A DNA stretch of 7,481 nucleotides from Trebonia sp. (GTDB taxonomy: Bacteria; Actinomycetota; Actinomycetes; Streptosporangiales; Streptosporangiaceae), in NCBI GenBank assembly GCA_030038035.1, contig JASHPP010000099.1:1-7481 (forward strand), read 5' to 3'. Below the pieces are notes generated by a model. It was not told where the DNA came from. It did not search any database and saw only the letters and a list, made by a program, of their open reading frames with translations. Shown in pieces: positions 1-6,318 of the stretch. Made by a program: the position numbers and the translations under genes. Every line of letters begins with the position of its first letter. The stretch's first letter is position 1.

Positions 1-1350
1 CACGCCGCGCTGCGGGTGCAGGCCGGCCACGGGGGGAACGGCTGCGCCTCGGTCCACAGGGAAAAGTTCAAGCCGCTCGGCGGCCCGGACGGCGGCAACG
101 GCGGCCGCGGCGGCGACGTGATCCTCGAAGTGGACCCGAGCACCGCGACGCTGCTCGACTTCCACCGCCGCCCCGTGCGCAAGGCGGGAAACGGCAAACA
201 AGGCGCCGGCTCGAACCGTAACGGGGCTGACGGCACCGATCTCATCATCAAGATTCCGAACGGTACCGTCGTTCTCTCCAGCGACGGCCAGGTTCTGGCG
301 GACTTGGTGGGCACAGGGACGCGCTTTGTCGCCGCGGCGGGCGGCCGCGGTGGGCTGGGCAACGCGGCGCTGGCGTCCCCCCGCCGCAAGGCGCCCGGCT
401 TCGCGCTGAAGGGTGAGCCGGGGGAGCAGCGCGAGCTCACCCTCGAGCTGAAGACCGTGGCGGACATCGGCCTCGTCGGCTTTCCCAACGCCGGCAAGTC
501 CTCGCTGATCGCCGCCATCTCCGCCGCCCGGCCGAAGATCGCGGACTACCCCTTCACCACCCTCATCCCCAACCTCGGGGTCGCCGAGGCCGGCGAGGTG
601 CAGTTCGTCGTCGCGGACGTGCCCGGGCTGATTCCCGGCGCCAGCGAGGGAAGGGGCCTTGGCCATGACTTCCTGCGGCACGTCGAGCGCTGCTCGGCGC
701 TGGTGCACGTGCTCGACTGCGCGACGACCGAACCCGGCCGCGACCCCATCTCGGACCTGGACATCATTGAGGCGGAGCTGGCCAGCTACGACCAGAGCCT
801 GGCGGACCGGCCCCGGCTTGTCGCGCTCAACAAGATCGACGTCCCGGCGGCGCGCGAGCTCGCGGACCTGGTCAAGCCCGAGCTGACCGCGCGCGGGTCG
901 GGCGCCCTGGCCGTCTACGAGGTCTCCGCCGCGACCACCGAGGGGCTGCGCGAGCTGAAGTTCGCGATGGCGCACCTGGTGGCGCAGGCCCGCGCCGCGC
1001 GCACGGAGGCGGAGCCGGCTCGCTTGGTGATCCGCCCGGCCGCGGTCAGCGAGCCCGGCTTCGAGGTGGTGCGCACGCCGGACGGCGCGTACCTGATCCG
1101 CGGCGACAAGCCGGCCCGCTGGGTGCGGCAGACGGACTTCGGCAACGACGAGGCGGTGGGGTACCTCGCGGACCGGCTGGCCCGGCTCGGCGTCGAGGAG
1201 GCGCTCGCCGACGCGGGCGCCGAGCCCGGCGACACCGTGCTGATCGGGGACCTCGACGACGCGGTCGTCTTCGACTGGGATCCGACGCTGCCGGCCGGCG
1301 GCGGGCACGCCCGCGGCCCGCGCGGCACGGACTGGCGGCTTGGGGGATGA
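1..1350 (+). CDS. obg: Obg/CgtA GTPase (5'-truncated by window edge)
   Basis: Essential GTPase that binds the large ribosomal subunit and acts in ribosome assembly and stress or growth control. The frame is open from base 1 (H-A-A-L-R-V-Q-A-G...). The GTG at 16 is an internal valine of the Obg fold, so the true start lies about ten codons upstream of the window. Three family domains are visible. The glycine-rich Obg fold (about 1-460) includes the [20 protein letters not shown] signature. The G domain has a P-loop GFPNAGKSS (478-504), switch I YPFTT (547-561), DVPGL (616-630), NKID (829-840) and an SAA motif near 925. The C-terminal OCT domain (about 1060-1280) includes GDKPARWV. A short Gly/Arg-rich tail follows. 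The stop overlaps the proB start region, which implies cotranscription. rplU and rpmA are the expected upstream neighbours but are not in view. Identification is very secure. Confidence 0.97.
   Translation, partial: HAALRVQAGHGGNGCASVHREKFKPLGGPDGGNGGRGGDVILEVDPSTATLLDFHRRPVRKAGNGKQGAGSNRNGADGTDLIIKIPNGTVVLSSDGQVLADLVGTGTRFVAAAGGRGGLGNAALASPRRKAPGFALKGEPGEQRELTLELKTVADIGLVGFPNAGKSSLIAAISAARPKIADYPFTTLIPNLGVAEAGEVQFVVADVPGLIPGASEGRGLGHDFLRHVERCSALVHVLDCATTEPGRDPISDLDIIEAELASYDQSLADRPRLVALNKIDVPAARELADLVKPELTARGSGALAVYEVSAATTEGLRELKFAMAHLVAQARAARTEAEPARLVIRPAAVSEPGFEVVRTPDGAYLIRGDKPARWVRQTDFGNDEAVGYLADRLARLGVEEALADAGAEPGDTVLIGDLDDAVVFDWDPTLPAGGGHARGPRGTDWRLGG
1342..1346 (+). promoter_or_regulatory. 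Shine-Dalgarno deciding the proB start
   Basis: GGGGG lies inside the last codons of obg, 8 nt before the GTG at 1355 and 2 nt after the alternative TTG at 1340. Its position favours GTG and suggests that proB translation is coupled to termination on obg. Confidence 0.6.
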
Positions 1351-1354
1351 CCGG

Positions 1355-2509
1355 GTGACCGAGGCCGCCGGGGAGGAAAGCGCCGCGCCGGGCGCCGCCG
1401 CCCGTCCCGACGTCGCCGCCGCGGCGCGGACCGTCGTGAAGATCGGCTCGTCGTCGCTGACCACCGCCGACGGCGCGATCGACGACGCGCGGATCGCGGC
1501 GCTGGCCGCCGCCCTGGCCGGCCGGGTGCGCGGCGGCGGCCAGGTGCTGCTGGTCTCCTCAGGGGCGATCGCCGCGGGGATGGCGCCGCTCGGCCTGCGG
1601 CGCAGGCCCCGCGACCTCGCCACGCAGCAGGCCGCCGCCAGCGTCGGACAGGGACTGCTGATCGGCCGGTACACCGCCGCGTTCGCCAGGCACGGCCTGG
1701 GTACCGGCCAGGTGCTGCTGACCGCCGACGACCTGATGCGCCGCGGCCACTACCGCAACGCGCAGCGCACCCTGGACCGGCTGCTCGAGCTCGGCATGGT
1801 CCCGGTGATCAACGAGAACGACACGGTGGCGACCGATGAGATCCGGTTCGGCGACAACGACCGCCTCGCGGCGCTCGTCGCCCACGTCACCCGGGCGAGC
1901 GCGCTGATCCTGCTGTCCGACGTGGACGGCCTGTACGACGGGGACCCGCGCCGCGGCCGGGTGCGCCGGATCGACGTGGTGCGCGGCCCGGCCGACCTCG
2001 CGGGCATCAGGGCCGGGCGCCGCGGCGGCGAGGGAGTCGGCACCGGCGGGATGTCCACGAAGGTGGAGTCCGCGGTGATCGCGACGTCGGCCGGCATCCC
2101 GACCGTGGTCGCGGCGGCGCCCGCCGCCGCCGCGGCGCTTGCCGGGGAAGCGACGGGAACCTACTTCGCGCCCACCGGGCAGCGCCCCGCGACCCGGCTG
2201 CTGTGGCTGGCGCACGCCGCGGTCGCCCGGGGCAGCCTGCGGCTTGACCGCGGCGCGGTCGAGGCGGTCGTGGGCCGCCGCGCGTCGCTGCTGCCGGCCG
2301 GCATCACCGGCGTGGACGGGGCGTTCGACGCCGGGGATCCCGTCGACTTGCGCGACGAGAACGGCACGGTGGTCGCCCGCGGCCTGGTGAACTACGACGC
2401 CGGCGAGATCCCCGGCCTGATGGGCAGGTCGACTCGCTGGCTGGCCAGCAAGCTCGGCCAGGAGTACGAACGCGAGGTCGTCCACCGCGACGACCTCGTC
2501 ATCCTGTAG
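1355..2509 (+). CDS. proB: Glutamate 5-kinase
   Basis: Cytoplasmic kinase that phosphorylates L-glutamate to gamma-glutamyl phosphate, the first and usually feedback-inhibited step of proline synthesis. From the GTG at 1355 the protein is 384 aa, close to the usual length for the two-domain form. The amino-acid kinase domain shows VVKIGSSSLT (K29), VSSGAIAAG (residues 67-75), NEND (153-156), FGDND (165-169), SDVDGLYDGDP (188-198) and GTGGMSTK (229-236). A PUA domain follows at about 292-384, with the typical end EREVVHRDDL. The GTG at 1355 is preferred because a GGGGG Shine-Dalgarno (1342-1346) sits 8 nt upstream and the start lies 4 nt after the obg stop. An in-frame TTG at 1340 would add five residues but leaves no room for that site. 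proA is not adjacent: the next gene is convergent. The function is secure; the start is likely. Confidence 0.96.
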   Translation: MTEAAGEESAAPGAAARPDVAAAARTVVKIGSSSLTTADGAIDDARIAALAAALAGRVRGGGQVLLVSSGAIAAGMAPLGLRRRPRDLATQQAAASVGQGLLIGRYTAAFARHGLGTGQVLLTADDLMRRGHYRNAQRTLDRLLELGMVPVINENDTVATDEIRFGDNDRLAALVAHVTRASALILLSDVDGLYDGDPRRGRVRRIDVVRGPADLAGIRAGRRGGEGVGTGGMSTKVESAVIATSAGIPTVVAAAPAAAAALAGEATGTYFAPTGQRPATRLLWLAHAAVARGSLRLDRGAVEAVVGRRASLLPAGITGVDGAFDAGDPVDLRDENGTVVARGLVNYDAGEIPGLMGRSTRWLASKLGQEYEREVVHRDDLVIL

Positions 2510-2532
2510 CAACCAAGCGCGATCGCGGCGGC

Positions 2533-2593
2533 TCAGGCGTCATGGCGGGTGAGTGCCCACGCCCCGGCCGCGAGCGCGCCAAGCGCGTACCCC
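2533..2593 (-). other. Frame-disrupted 3' end of the permease gene
   Basis: The minus strand reads CTG TGC GGG GTA CGC in the open frame. With one G of the GGGG run (2593-2590) removed it reads CTG TGC GGG TAC GCG. The protein then continues as YALGALAAGAWALTRHDA and stops at TGA 2535-2533. That gives a hydrophobic helix with a short polar tail, the usual end of ABC-2 permeases of this family. The uncorrected frame gives an arginine-rich tail and stops 7 nt earlier. A sequencing or assembly indel, or a real recent mutation, could explain it; the sequence alone cannot separate these. Confidence 0.75.
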
Positions 2594-3352
2594 GCACAGC
2601 AGGGCGAAAGTCAGCCAGGGCGCCAGCATGCCCGCGACCGGCTTGACCGCGGTCAGCGAGTTCGCCGCCATCGGGTGCGGCAGGAACTTTTGCGCCGTGT
2701 TCTGGATCGAGGGGGTTATGAACAGCAGCGGCAGCACGTACAGCACGCCGACCAGGGCGCAGATGGCGCCGGCGGTGTGCCGGATGAACGCGCCGATGCC
2801 CAGTCCCATGAGCGCGATCAGCGCCGGGTAGGCGCCGCCCATCAGCACCGCGCGCAGCACGCCGGGCTGGCCCAGCGTCGCGTGCGGGGCCGGGGCCTGC
2901 AGCATCGCCTGGCCGGCGAAGAACGCCGCGAAGGCAGCGATCTCCCCGGCCGCCAGCGTGACGCCCCCGAGCACCGCCGCCTTCGCGGCGAGCACGAGCG
3001 GACGCCTGGGCACCGCGGCGAAGGTAGCGCGGATCATCCCCGAGGAGAACTCGGTCGTGATCGCCAGCACGCCGAGGGTGCCGAGCAGCAACTGGCCGAG
3101 CACGAGCCCGATCAAGCAGTCGTGGGTCGGGTCGAAGGACGCGCGGTCGGCGGCGGACAGCTGCGCGTAGCCCTCATGGCTCAGCACGAGCATCGCCAGG
3201 CCGGTCATGCTGGCCGCGAAGACGGCCACGATGTACCAGGTGGAGCGGACCGTGCGGAGTTTGCGCCACTCCATCCGCGCCACGGTGCGGAAACCGTAGC
3301 CGCCGCGGGCGTGGCCGGCGGCGCGGTTGCCGAGCGGCGTCCTGGTCATCAC
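2540..3352 (-). CDS. ABC-2-type transporter permease, probable 3' frameshift
   Basis: Membrane subunit of an ABC exporter, paired with the ATPase gene just upstream. As read, it encodes 270 aa from GTG (3352) or 269 aa from ATG (3349). The ATPase stop TGA (3351-3349) overlaps both starts, and GGGGAG lies 6 nt before the ATG. A cytoplasmic N-terminus with EWRKLRTVRSTW precedes the first helix. The motif TTEFSSGMIRATFAAVPRR, typical of this actinobacterial permease family, follows the second helix. Hydrophobic stretches suggest six membrane helices. The annotated end is abnormal: after LLCG the frame reads VRAWRARGRGVGTHPP, a basic tail in place of a helix. Deleting one base in the C run at 2590-2593 gives YALGALAAGAWALTRHDA and a stop at 2533, completing the sixth helix. 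The substrate is unknown; a peptide antibiotic or lipid-like compound is possible given the two-component neighbours. The family is secure; the frame at the end is doubtful. Confidence 0.88.
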   Translation of the reverse strand: MMTRTPLGNRAAGHARGGYGFRTVARMEWRKLRTVRSTWYIVAVFAASMTGLAMLVLSHEGYAQLSAADRASFDPTHDCLIGLVLGQLLLGTLGVLAITTEFSSGMIRATFAAVPRRPLVLAAKAAVLGGVTLAAGEIAAFAAFFAGQAMLQAPAPHATLGQPGVLRAVLMGGAYPALIALMGLGIGAFIRHTAGAICALVGVLYVLPLLFITPSIQNTAQKFLPHPMAANSLTAVKPVAGMLAPWLTFALLCGVRAWRARGRGVGTHPP

Positions 3353-4080
3353 AGGCTCCCCGGATAGTCGGTGACGCGGTCGGTCAGCCGGAAGAACGCT
3401 TCTTCCAGGGAGCCGCCGCGGGCGGACAGCCGGGCGACCGTGGTTTGCGCGAGCAGCCGGCCCCGGCCGATCACGATCAGCGCGTCCGCGGTGTGCGCGA
3501 TCTCGCTGATCAGGTGGCTGGAGACCAGGATCGTCCGGCCCTGGGCCGCGAGGTTCTGCAGCAGGGTGCGGATCCAGCGGATGCCCTCAGGATCCAGGCC
3601 GTTGACCGGCTCGTCGAGCAGCAGCACCCCCGGGTCGCCGAGCAGGGCGGCGGCGATACCCAGCCGTTGGGACATGCCGAGCGAGAACTTCCCGGCACGG
3701 CGGTCCGCGGCCTTGCCGATGCCGGTGATGGCGAGCACCTCCTCGACCCGCTGCTGGCCTATCGCGTTGCTTGCGGCGAGCGCCGTCAGGTGGGCACGGG
3801 CCGTGCGGCCGGGGTGGAACGCCTTGGCCTCGAGCAGCGCGCCCACCTCGCGGAGCGGCCAGCGCAGGTCGCCGTACGCCTTCCCGCCGATCCAGGCCTG
3901 TCCCGCGTCCGGCCGGTCCAGGCCCATGATCATGCGCATCGTGCTGGACTTGCCCGCGCCGTTCGGGCCAAGGAACCCGGTCACCGTCCCGGGGCGGACA
4001 TCGAAACTCAGGTTGTCCACCGCGAGCGTGGACCGGTAGCGCTTGACGAGGCCTCGTGCCTCGATCATCGGGACCGTCAT
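3349..4080 (-). CDS. ABC transporter ATP-binding protein
   Basis: Cytoplasmic ATPase that would power the permease encoded directly downstream. From the ATG at 4080 it is 243 aa. Motifs: aromatic A-loop region KRYRSTLAVDNLSF, Walker A GPNGAGKS (residues 38-45), signature SLGMSQ (133-138, a variant of LSGGQ), Walker B VLLLDEP (152-158), D-loop GLD (161-163) and switch His in SSH (H189). The end GGSLEEAFFRLT is typical of drug, bacitracin or lantibiotic-export ATPases. The usual Q-loop glutamine is not evident: the matching stretch reads VGALLEAKAFHPGRT, as in related family members. The start is uncertain. ATG 4080 and ATG 4068 begin at the conserved MIEARGL region, while a GTG at 4116 would add 12 residues of low-complexity look; none has a strong Shine-Dalgarno. 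The stop overlaps the permease start. Exporter type is inferred from the permease class; the substrate is unknown. Confidence 0.93.
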   Translation of the reverse strand: MTVPMIEARGLVKRYRSTLAVDNLSFDVRPGTVTGFLGPNGAGKSSTMRMIMGLDRPDAGQAWIGGKAYGDLRWPLREVGALLEAKAFHPGRTARAHLTALAASNAIGQQRVEEVLAITGIGKAADRRAGKFSLGMSQRLGIAAALLGDPGVLLLDEPVNGLDPEGIRWIRTLLQNLAAQGRTILVSSHLISEIAHTADALIVIGRGRLLAQTTVARLSARGGSLEEAFFRLTDRVTDYPGSL

Positions 4081-4165
4081 GCCGACCACTGTTCCGCGGC
4101 GGTGCGGCTGGGTCACCGGAGCGTGCCGGACACCTGGGGTAGGGCCTGCCCCACCTAACCCGCCG

Positions 4166-4873
4166 TCAGGCCCTGAGATAGGCCAGGACGGCGAGCACCC
4201 GGCGGTGCTGTGAATCGTCGGGCGGCAGGCCGAGCTTGGCGAAGATGTTGCCGATGTGCTTTTCCACCGCGCTGGCGGAGAGCACGAGCCGCTGCGCGAT
4301 CGCCGTGTTGGAATGGCCTTCGGCCATCAGGGCCAGGAGTTCGCGTTCACGCGCGGTCAGCGCCCCTAGGGGGTCGTCCCTGCGGTGAGCGGCCAGCAAC
4401 TGGGCGACGACCTGGGGGTCGAGCACCGTCGCGCCGCGGGCGACCCGGTCCAGGGCCTCCAGGAATTCCCCGACCCGGGAGACCCGGTCCTTCAGCAGGT
4501 AGCCGACCGCGCCGGAGCCGTCCGCGAGCAGGTCGGCGGCATAGGACGCCGCCACGTACTGGCTGAGCACCAGCATGGGCGCGCCTGGCAGGTGCGAGCG
4601 CGCGGTGATCGCGGCGCGCAGGCCCTCGTCGGTGTGGGTTGGCGGCATCCGCACGTCGACGACCGACACGTCAGGGCGGTGGGTGAGCACCGCCTCGACC
4701 AGGGCGGGGCCGTCACCGACCGCGGCCACCACCTGGTGACCGTCCTCGGCGAGCAGGCGGACCAGGCCCTCGCGCAGCAGCACCGCGTCGTCGGCCACGA
4801 CGATCCGCAGCCGGTCGCGGGCCGCGCGGCGCGGCGGCGACCCGGGCGCCGTCTCGTGCGGGGTCAGCGGCAC
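4166..4873 (-). CDS. NarL/LuxR-family response regulator
   Basis: DNA-binding output protein of the two-component pair with the kinase encoded just upstream; 235 aa. Receiver domain at about residues 22-140: acidic pair D28-D29, phospho-acceptor D73 in VVDVRMPP, switch serine S104 in LVLSQYV and conserved K128 in YLLKD. A LuxR-type helix-turn-helix occupies about 169-233 (LTARERELLALMAEGHSNTA, then SAVEKHIGNIFAKLGL). All residues needed for phosphorylation are present. The start is GTG at 4873, overlapping the kinase stop by 10 nt, with a weak GGA element 6 nt upstream; no later in-frame start precedes the receiver core. A Pro/Arg-rich leader of about 20 residues comes before it. The overlap indicates coupled translation. 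Likely targets are the downstream ABC genes and perhaps the promoter before the kinase, inferred from gene order only. Confidence 0.95.
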   Translation of the reverse strand: MPLTPHETAPGSPPRRAARDRLRIVVADDAVLLREGLVRLLAEDGHQVVAAVGDGPALVEAVLTHRPDVSVVDVRMPPTHTDEGLRAAITARSHLPGAPMLVLSQYVAASYAADLLADGSGAVGYLLKDRVSRVGEFLEALDRVARGATVLDPQVVAQLLAAHRRDDPLGALTARERELLALMAEGHSNTAIAQRLVLSASAVEKHIGNIFAKLGLPPDDSQHRRVLAVLAYLRA

Positions 4874-6204
4874 GGCAGTTCCGCGGTGACCGTCGTCGGC
4901 CCGCCGCGGGGACTGACGACCCGCAGCGAGCCGCCGACCGCGCGCAGCCGGTCATCCAGCCCCCGCAGCCCGTGTCCCTTATCAAGCGCCGCGCCGCCCA
5001 CCCCGTCGTCCGTTACCCACACCCGCAACGTTCCCTCGCCGTGGCGCAGTCCGATCGCACACTGGCGGGCGTGGCTGTGCTTGGCCACGTTGGTCAGGGC
5101 CTCGGCGACCACGAAATACGCGGCCGTCTCGACGGCAGCGTCCAGCCGGCGATCCAGGGGACCGGCGGCAAGCTCAGCGGGCACGGTCGAGCGCGCGGCC
5201 AGGGCGGCGAGCGCCGCGGGCAGGCCGCGGTCGGCCAGGATCGGCGGGGCGATGCCGCGCGACAGGACCCGCAGCTCCTCCAGCGCCTCCTGGGCCTGGA
5301 CGATCGCGTCGGCGAGCGCCTCCCTGACGGCCTCCGGCCTGCTGTCGAAGTGGTGCTGGGCGCGGCCCAGTTCCATCGCCAGGCGGACCAGCCGCTGCTG
5401 GGGTCCGTCGTGGATGTCGCGTTCGAGCCGGCGCAGCGCCGCCGCCTCGGCCGTCACCGCGGCGACGGTCTGCGCCCGGGCGGTGTCCCGCTCCTGCTCA
5501 AGACCCCTGATCCGGCGGTGCAACGCGGACGCGTCAGACAGCAGCGCCTGCCCCAGGCCAGCCTGGGCGGCGACGCACGCCCGCGTCACCAGCGGCAGGG
5601 TCAGCAGCAGCGCCAGGCCGACCGCGGTCCCGAAGGCGATCCGCTGGCCCGGTGACATCAGCCCCAGGCTTATCGCGATGTGGTACTGGGCGCTGCCCGC
5701 GTACAGGGTCTCCGGCCGCATCGACCCGGCGGGGGTGTCCTGATCGCGCAGGACGTCCGTGCCGGCACCGATGCCGACGAACCACCACAGCGCCGTCACC
5801 ACCGAGGTGACCAGGGCGACAGGGAACACCACCACCGGGTGCGCGACGTCGAGCCACAGGTCCGGGTCGGACGCGGTGGCGGCCTGTTCGCGACTCCGCC
5901 GTCGGCCCTGGCCCTTCGCCCCGGCGGCCGCGAGGCGCACTTGTGCGATCCGCCACCGTTCCACGTCGGCGAACCAGCGCGCCGGTCCAAGCGCGCCGGC
6001 CACGAGCCGCGACCCGCCCGGCAGCAGCGCGCCGACCGTGGCAGCGCACAGCCCGCCGAGCACGAGCAGCAGGCCAGCCGCGGCGATCACCGGCGCGGTG
6101 AGCAGATACAGCGACTCCACGAGCGTGCGGCGCCCCACGCGGACAAGGAGCCAGGCATCCGGCCGCCGCCGGCCCAGGACCGCGGAGGGGAAAGACTCGG
6201 TCAC
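4864..6204 (-). CDS. Membrane sensor histidine kinase (HisKA_3, NarL-partner type)
   Basis: Integral membrane kinase of 446 aa that would autophosphorylate and pass phosphate to the adjacent regulator. The N-terminal half (about 20-215) resembles the actinobacterial 'putative sensor' module, with hydrophobic spans near 31-52, 52-72, 121-147 and 187-212. A segment of about 40 residues between the last two spans is probably outside the cell and could contact the signal. A basic, polar cytoplasmic stretch (about 93-112) separates the two helix pairs. A short coiled-coil-like region (225-260) leads to the HisKA_3 dimerisation motif ERDIHDGPQQRL, with phospho-acceptor H265. The HATPase domain shows the N box EALTNVAKHS (368-377), DDGVGG (399-404) and GHGLRGLDDRL (410-420). 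The start is GTG at 6204. It has no well-spaced Shine-Dalgarno, but a TAGGCT element 6 nt upstream suggests a leaderless message. The ligand cannot be told from sequence. Confidence 0.94.
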   Translation of the reverse strand: MTESFPSAVLGRRRPDAWLLVRVGRRTLVESLYLLTAPVIAAAGLLLVLGGLCAATVGALLPGGSRLVAGALGPARWFADVERWRIAQVRLAAAGAKGQGRRRSREQAATASDPDLWLDVAHPVVVFPVALVTSVVTALWWFVGIGAGTDVLRDQDTPAGSMRPETLYAGSAQYHIAISLGLMSPGQRIAFGTAVGLALLLTLPLVTRACVAAQAGLGQALLSDASALHRRIRGLEQERDTARAQTVAAVTAEAAALRRLERDIHDGPQQRLVRLAMELGRAQHHFDSRPEAVREALADAIVQAQEALEELRVLSRGIAPPILADRGLPAALAALAARSTVPAELAAGPLDRRLDAAVETAAYFVVAEALTNVAKHSHARQCAIGLRHGEGTLRVWVTDDGVGGAALDKGHGLRGLDDRLRAVGGSLRVVSPRGGPTTVTAELPCR

Positions 6205-6210
6205 GGCCCC

Positions 6211-6216
6211 AGCCTA
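6211..6216 (-). promoter_or_regulatory. Candidate -10 element for a leaderless kinase transcript
   Basis: On the minus strand TAGGCT (fits TANNNT) ends 6 nt before the GTG start at 6204. That spacing would place the first transcribed base at or next to the start codon, as known for leaderless actinobacterial genes. The only G-rich element near the start lies too close (2 nt) to serve as a ribosome site. No clear -35 is seen. Low confidence; position is the main argument. Confidence 0.35.
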
Positions 6217-6254
6217 ATGTCGGTCTTTCGTGATGCTCCGCCGCGAGCGCCTCT

Positions 6255-6300
6255 TCCAGTATTCATCTATTTCGATCATAATAATAGGAAATACCTGCCG
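6255..6300. promoter_or_regulatory. AT-rich divergent promoter/operator region
   Basis: The stretch 6260-6293 is about 80% A+T inside very GC-rich DNA and lies between the divergent kinase and flavoprotein genes. It holds CATAAT (6277-6282) as a possible plus-strand -10 and TATGAT (6280-6275) as a possible minus-strand -10. It also holds an inverted repeat TATTTC (6268-6273) / GAAATA (6288-6293) around a 14-nt spacer, and a looser outer pair CAGTATT (6257-6263) / AATACCTG (6290-6297). No good -35 was found for either strand. The composition and position support a regulatory role; the exact elements are inferred. Confidence 0.55.
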
Positions 6301-6304
6301 TTCC

Positions 6305-6311
6305 GAGGAGG
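6305..6311 (+). promoter_or_regulatory. Strong Shine-Dalgarno for the flavoprotein gene
   Basis: GAGGAGG lies 7 nt before the GTG at 6319 and fixes that start. It is the best ribosome binding site in the window. Confidence 0.85.
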
Positions 6312-6318
6312 TCGCTGG

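Noticed and set aside
16..18. GTG at 16 as the obg start
   Set aside because: The frame is open to base 1, and the codons before it (HAALR) continue the Obg-fold strand, so the real start is upstream of the window.
1559..2512. Long minus-strand open frame opposite proB
   Set aside because: It is antisense to a gene with clear kinase motifs. Its translation is Arg/Gly/His/Val-rich without a recognisable domain, as expected of shadow frames in GC-rich DNA.
2518..2527. Perfect palindrome CGCGATCGCG between proB and the permease
   Set aside because: Without a loop it can form only a very short hairpin, and no U tract follows, so it is not a convincing terminator. Short GC palindromes like this are common by chance here.
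4135..4153. Intrinsic terminator after the regulator gene
   Set aside because: The stem is short and mismatched on the transcribed strand, and no U-rich stretch follows.
2549..4158. Plus-strand open frames opposite the ABC genes
   Set aside because: They are shadow frames. The minus-strand frames carry Walker motifs and membrane helices, while the plus-strand ones are Gln/Arg/His-rich noise.
4385..5743. Long plus-strand open frame (452 codons) opposite the regulator and kinase
   Set aside because: It spans two well-supported genes on the other strand, and its translation is low-complexity Arg/Ser/Ala with no domain.
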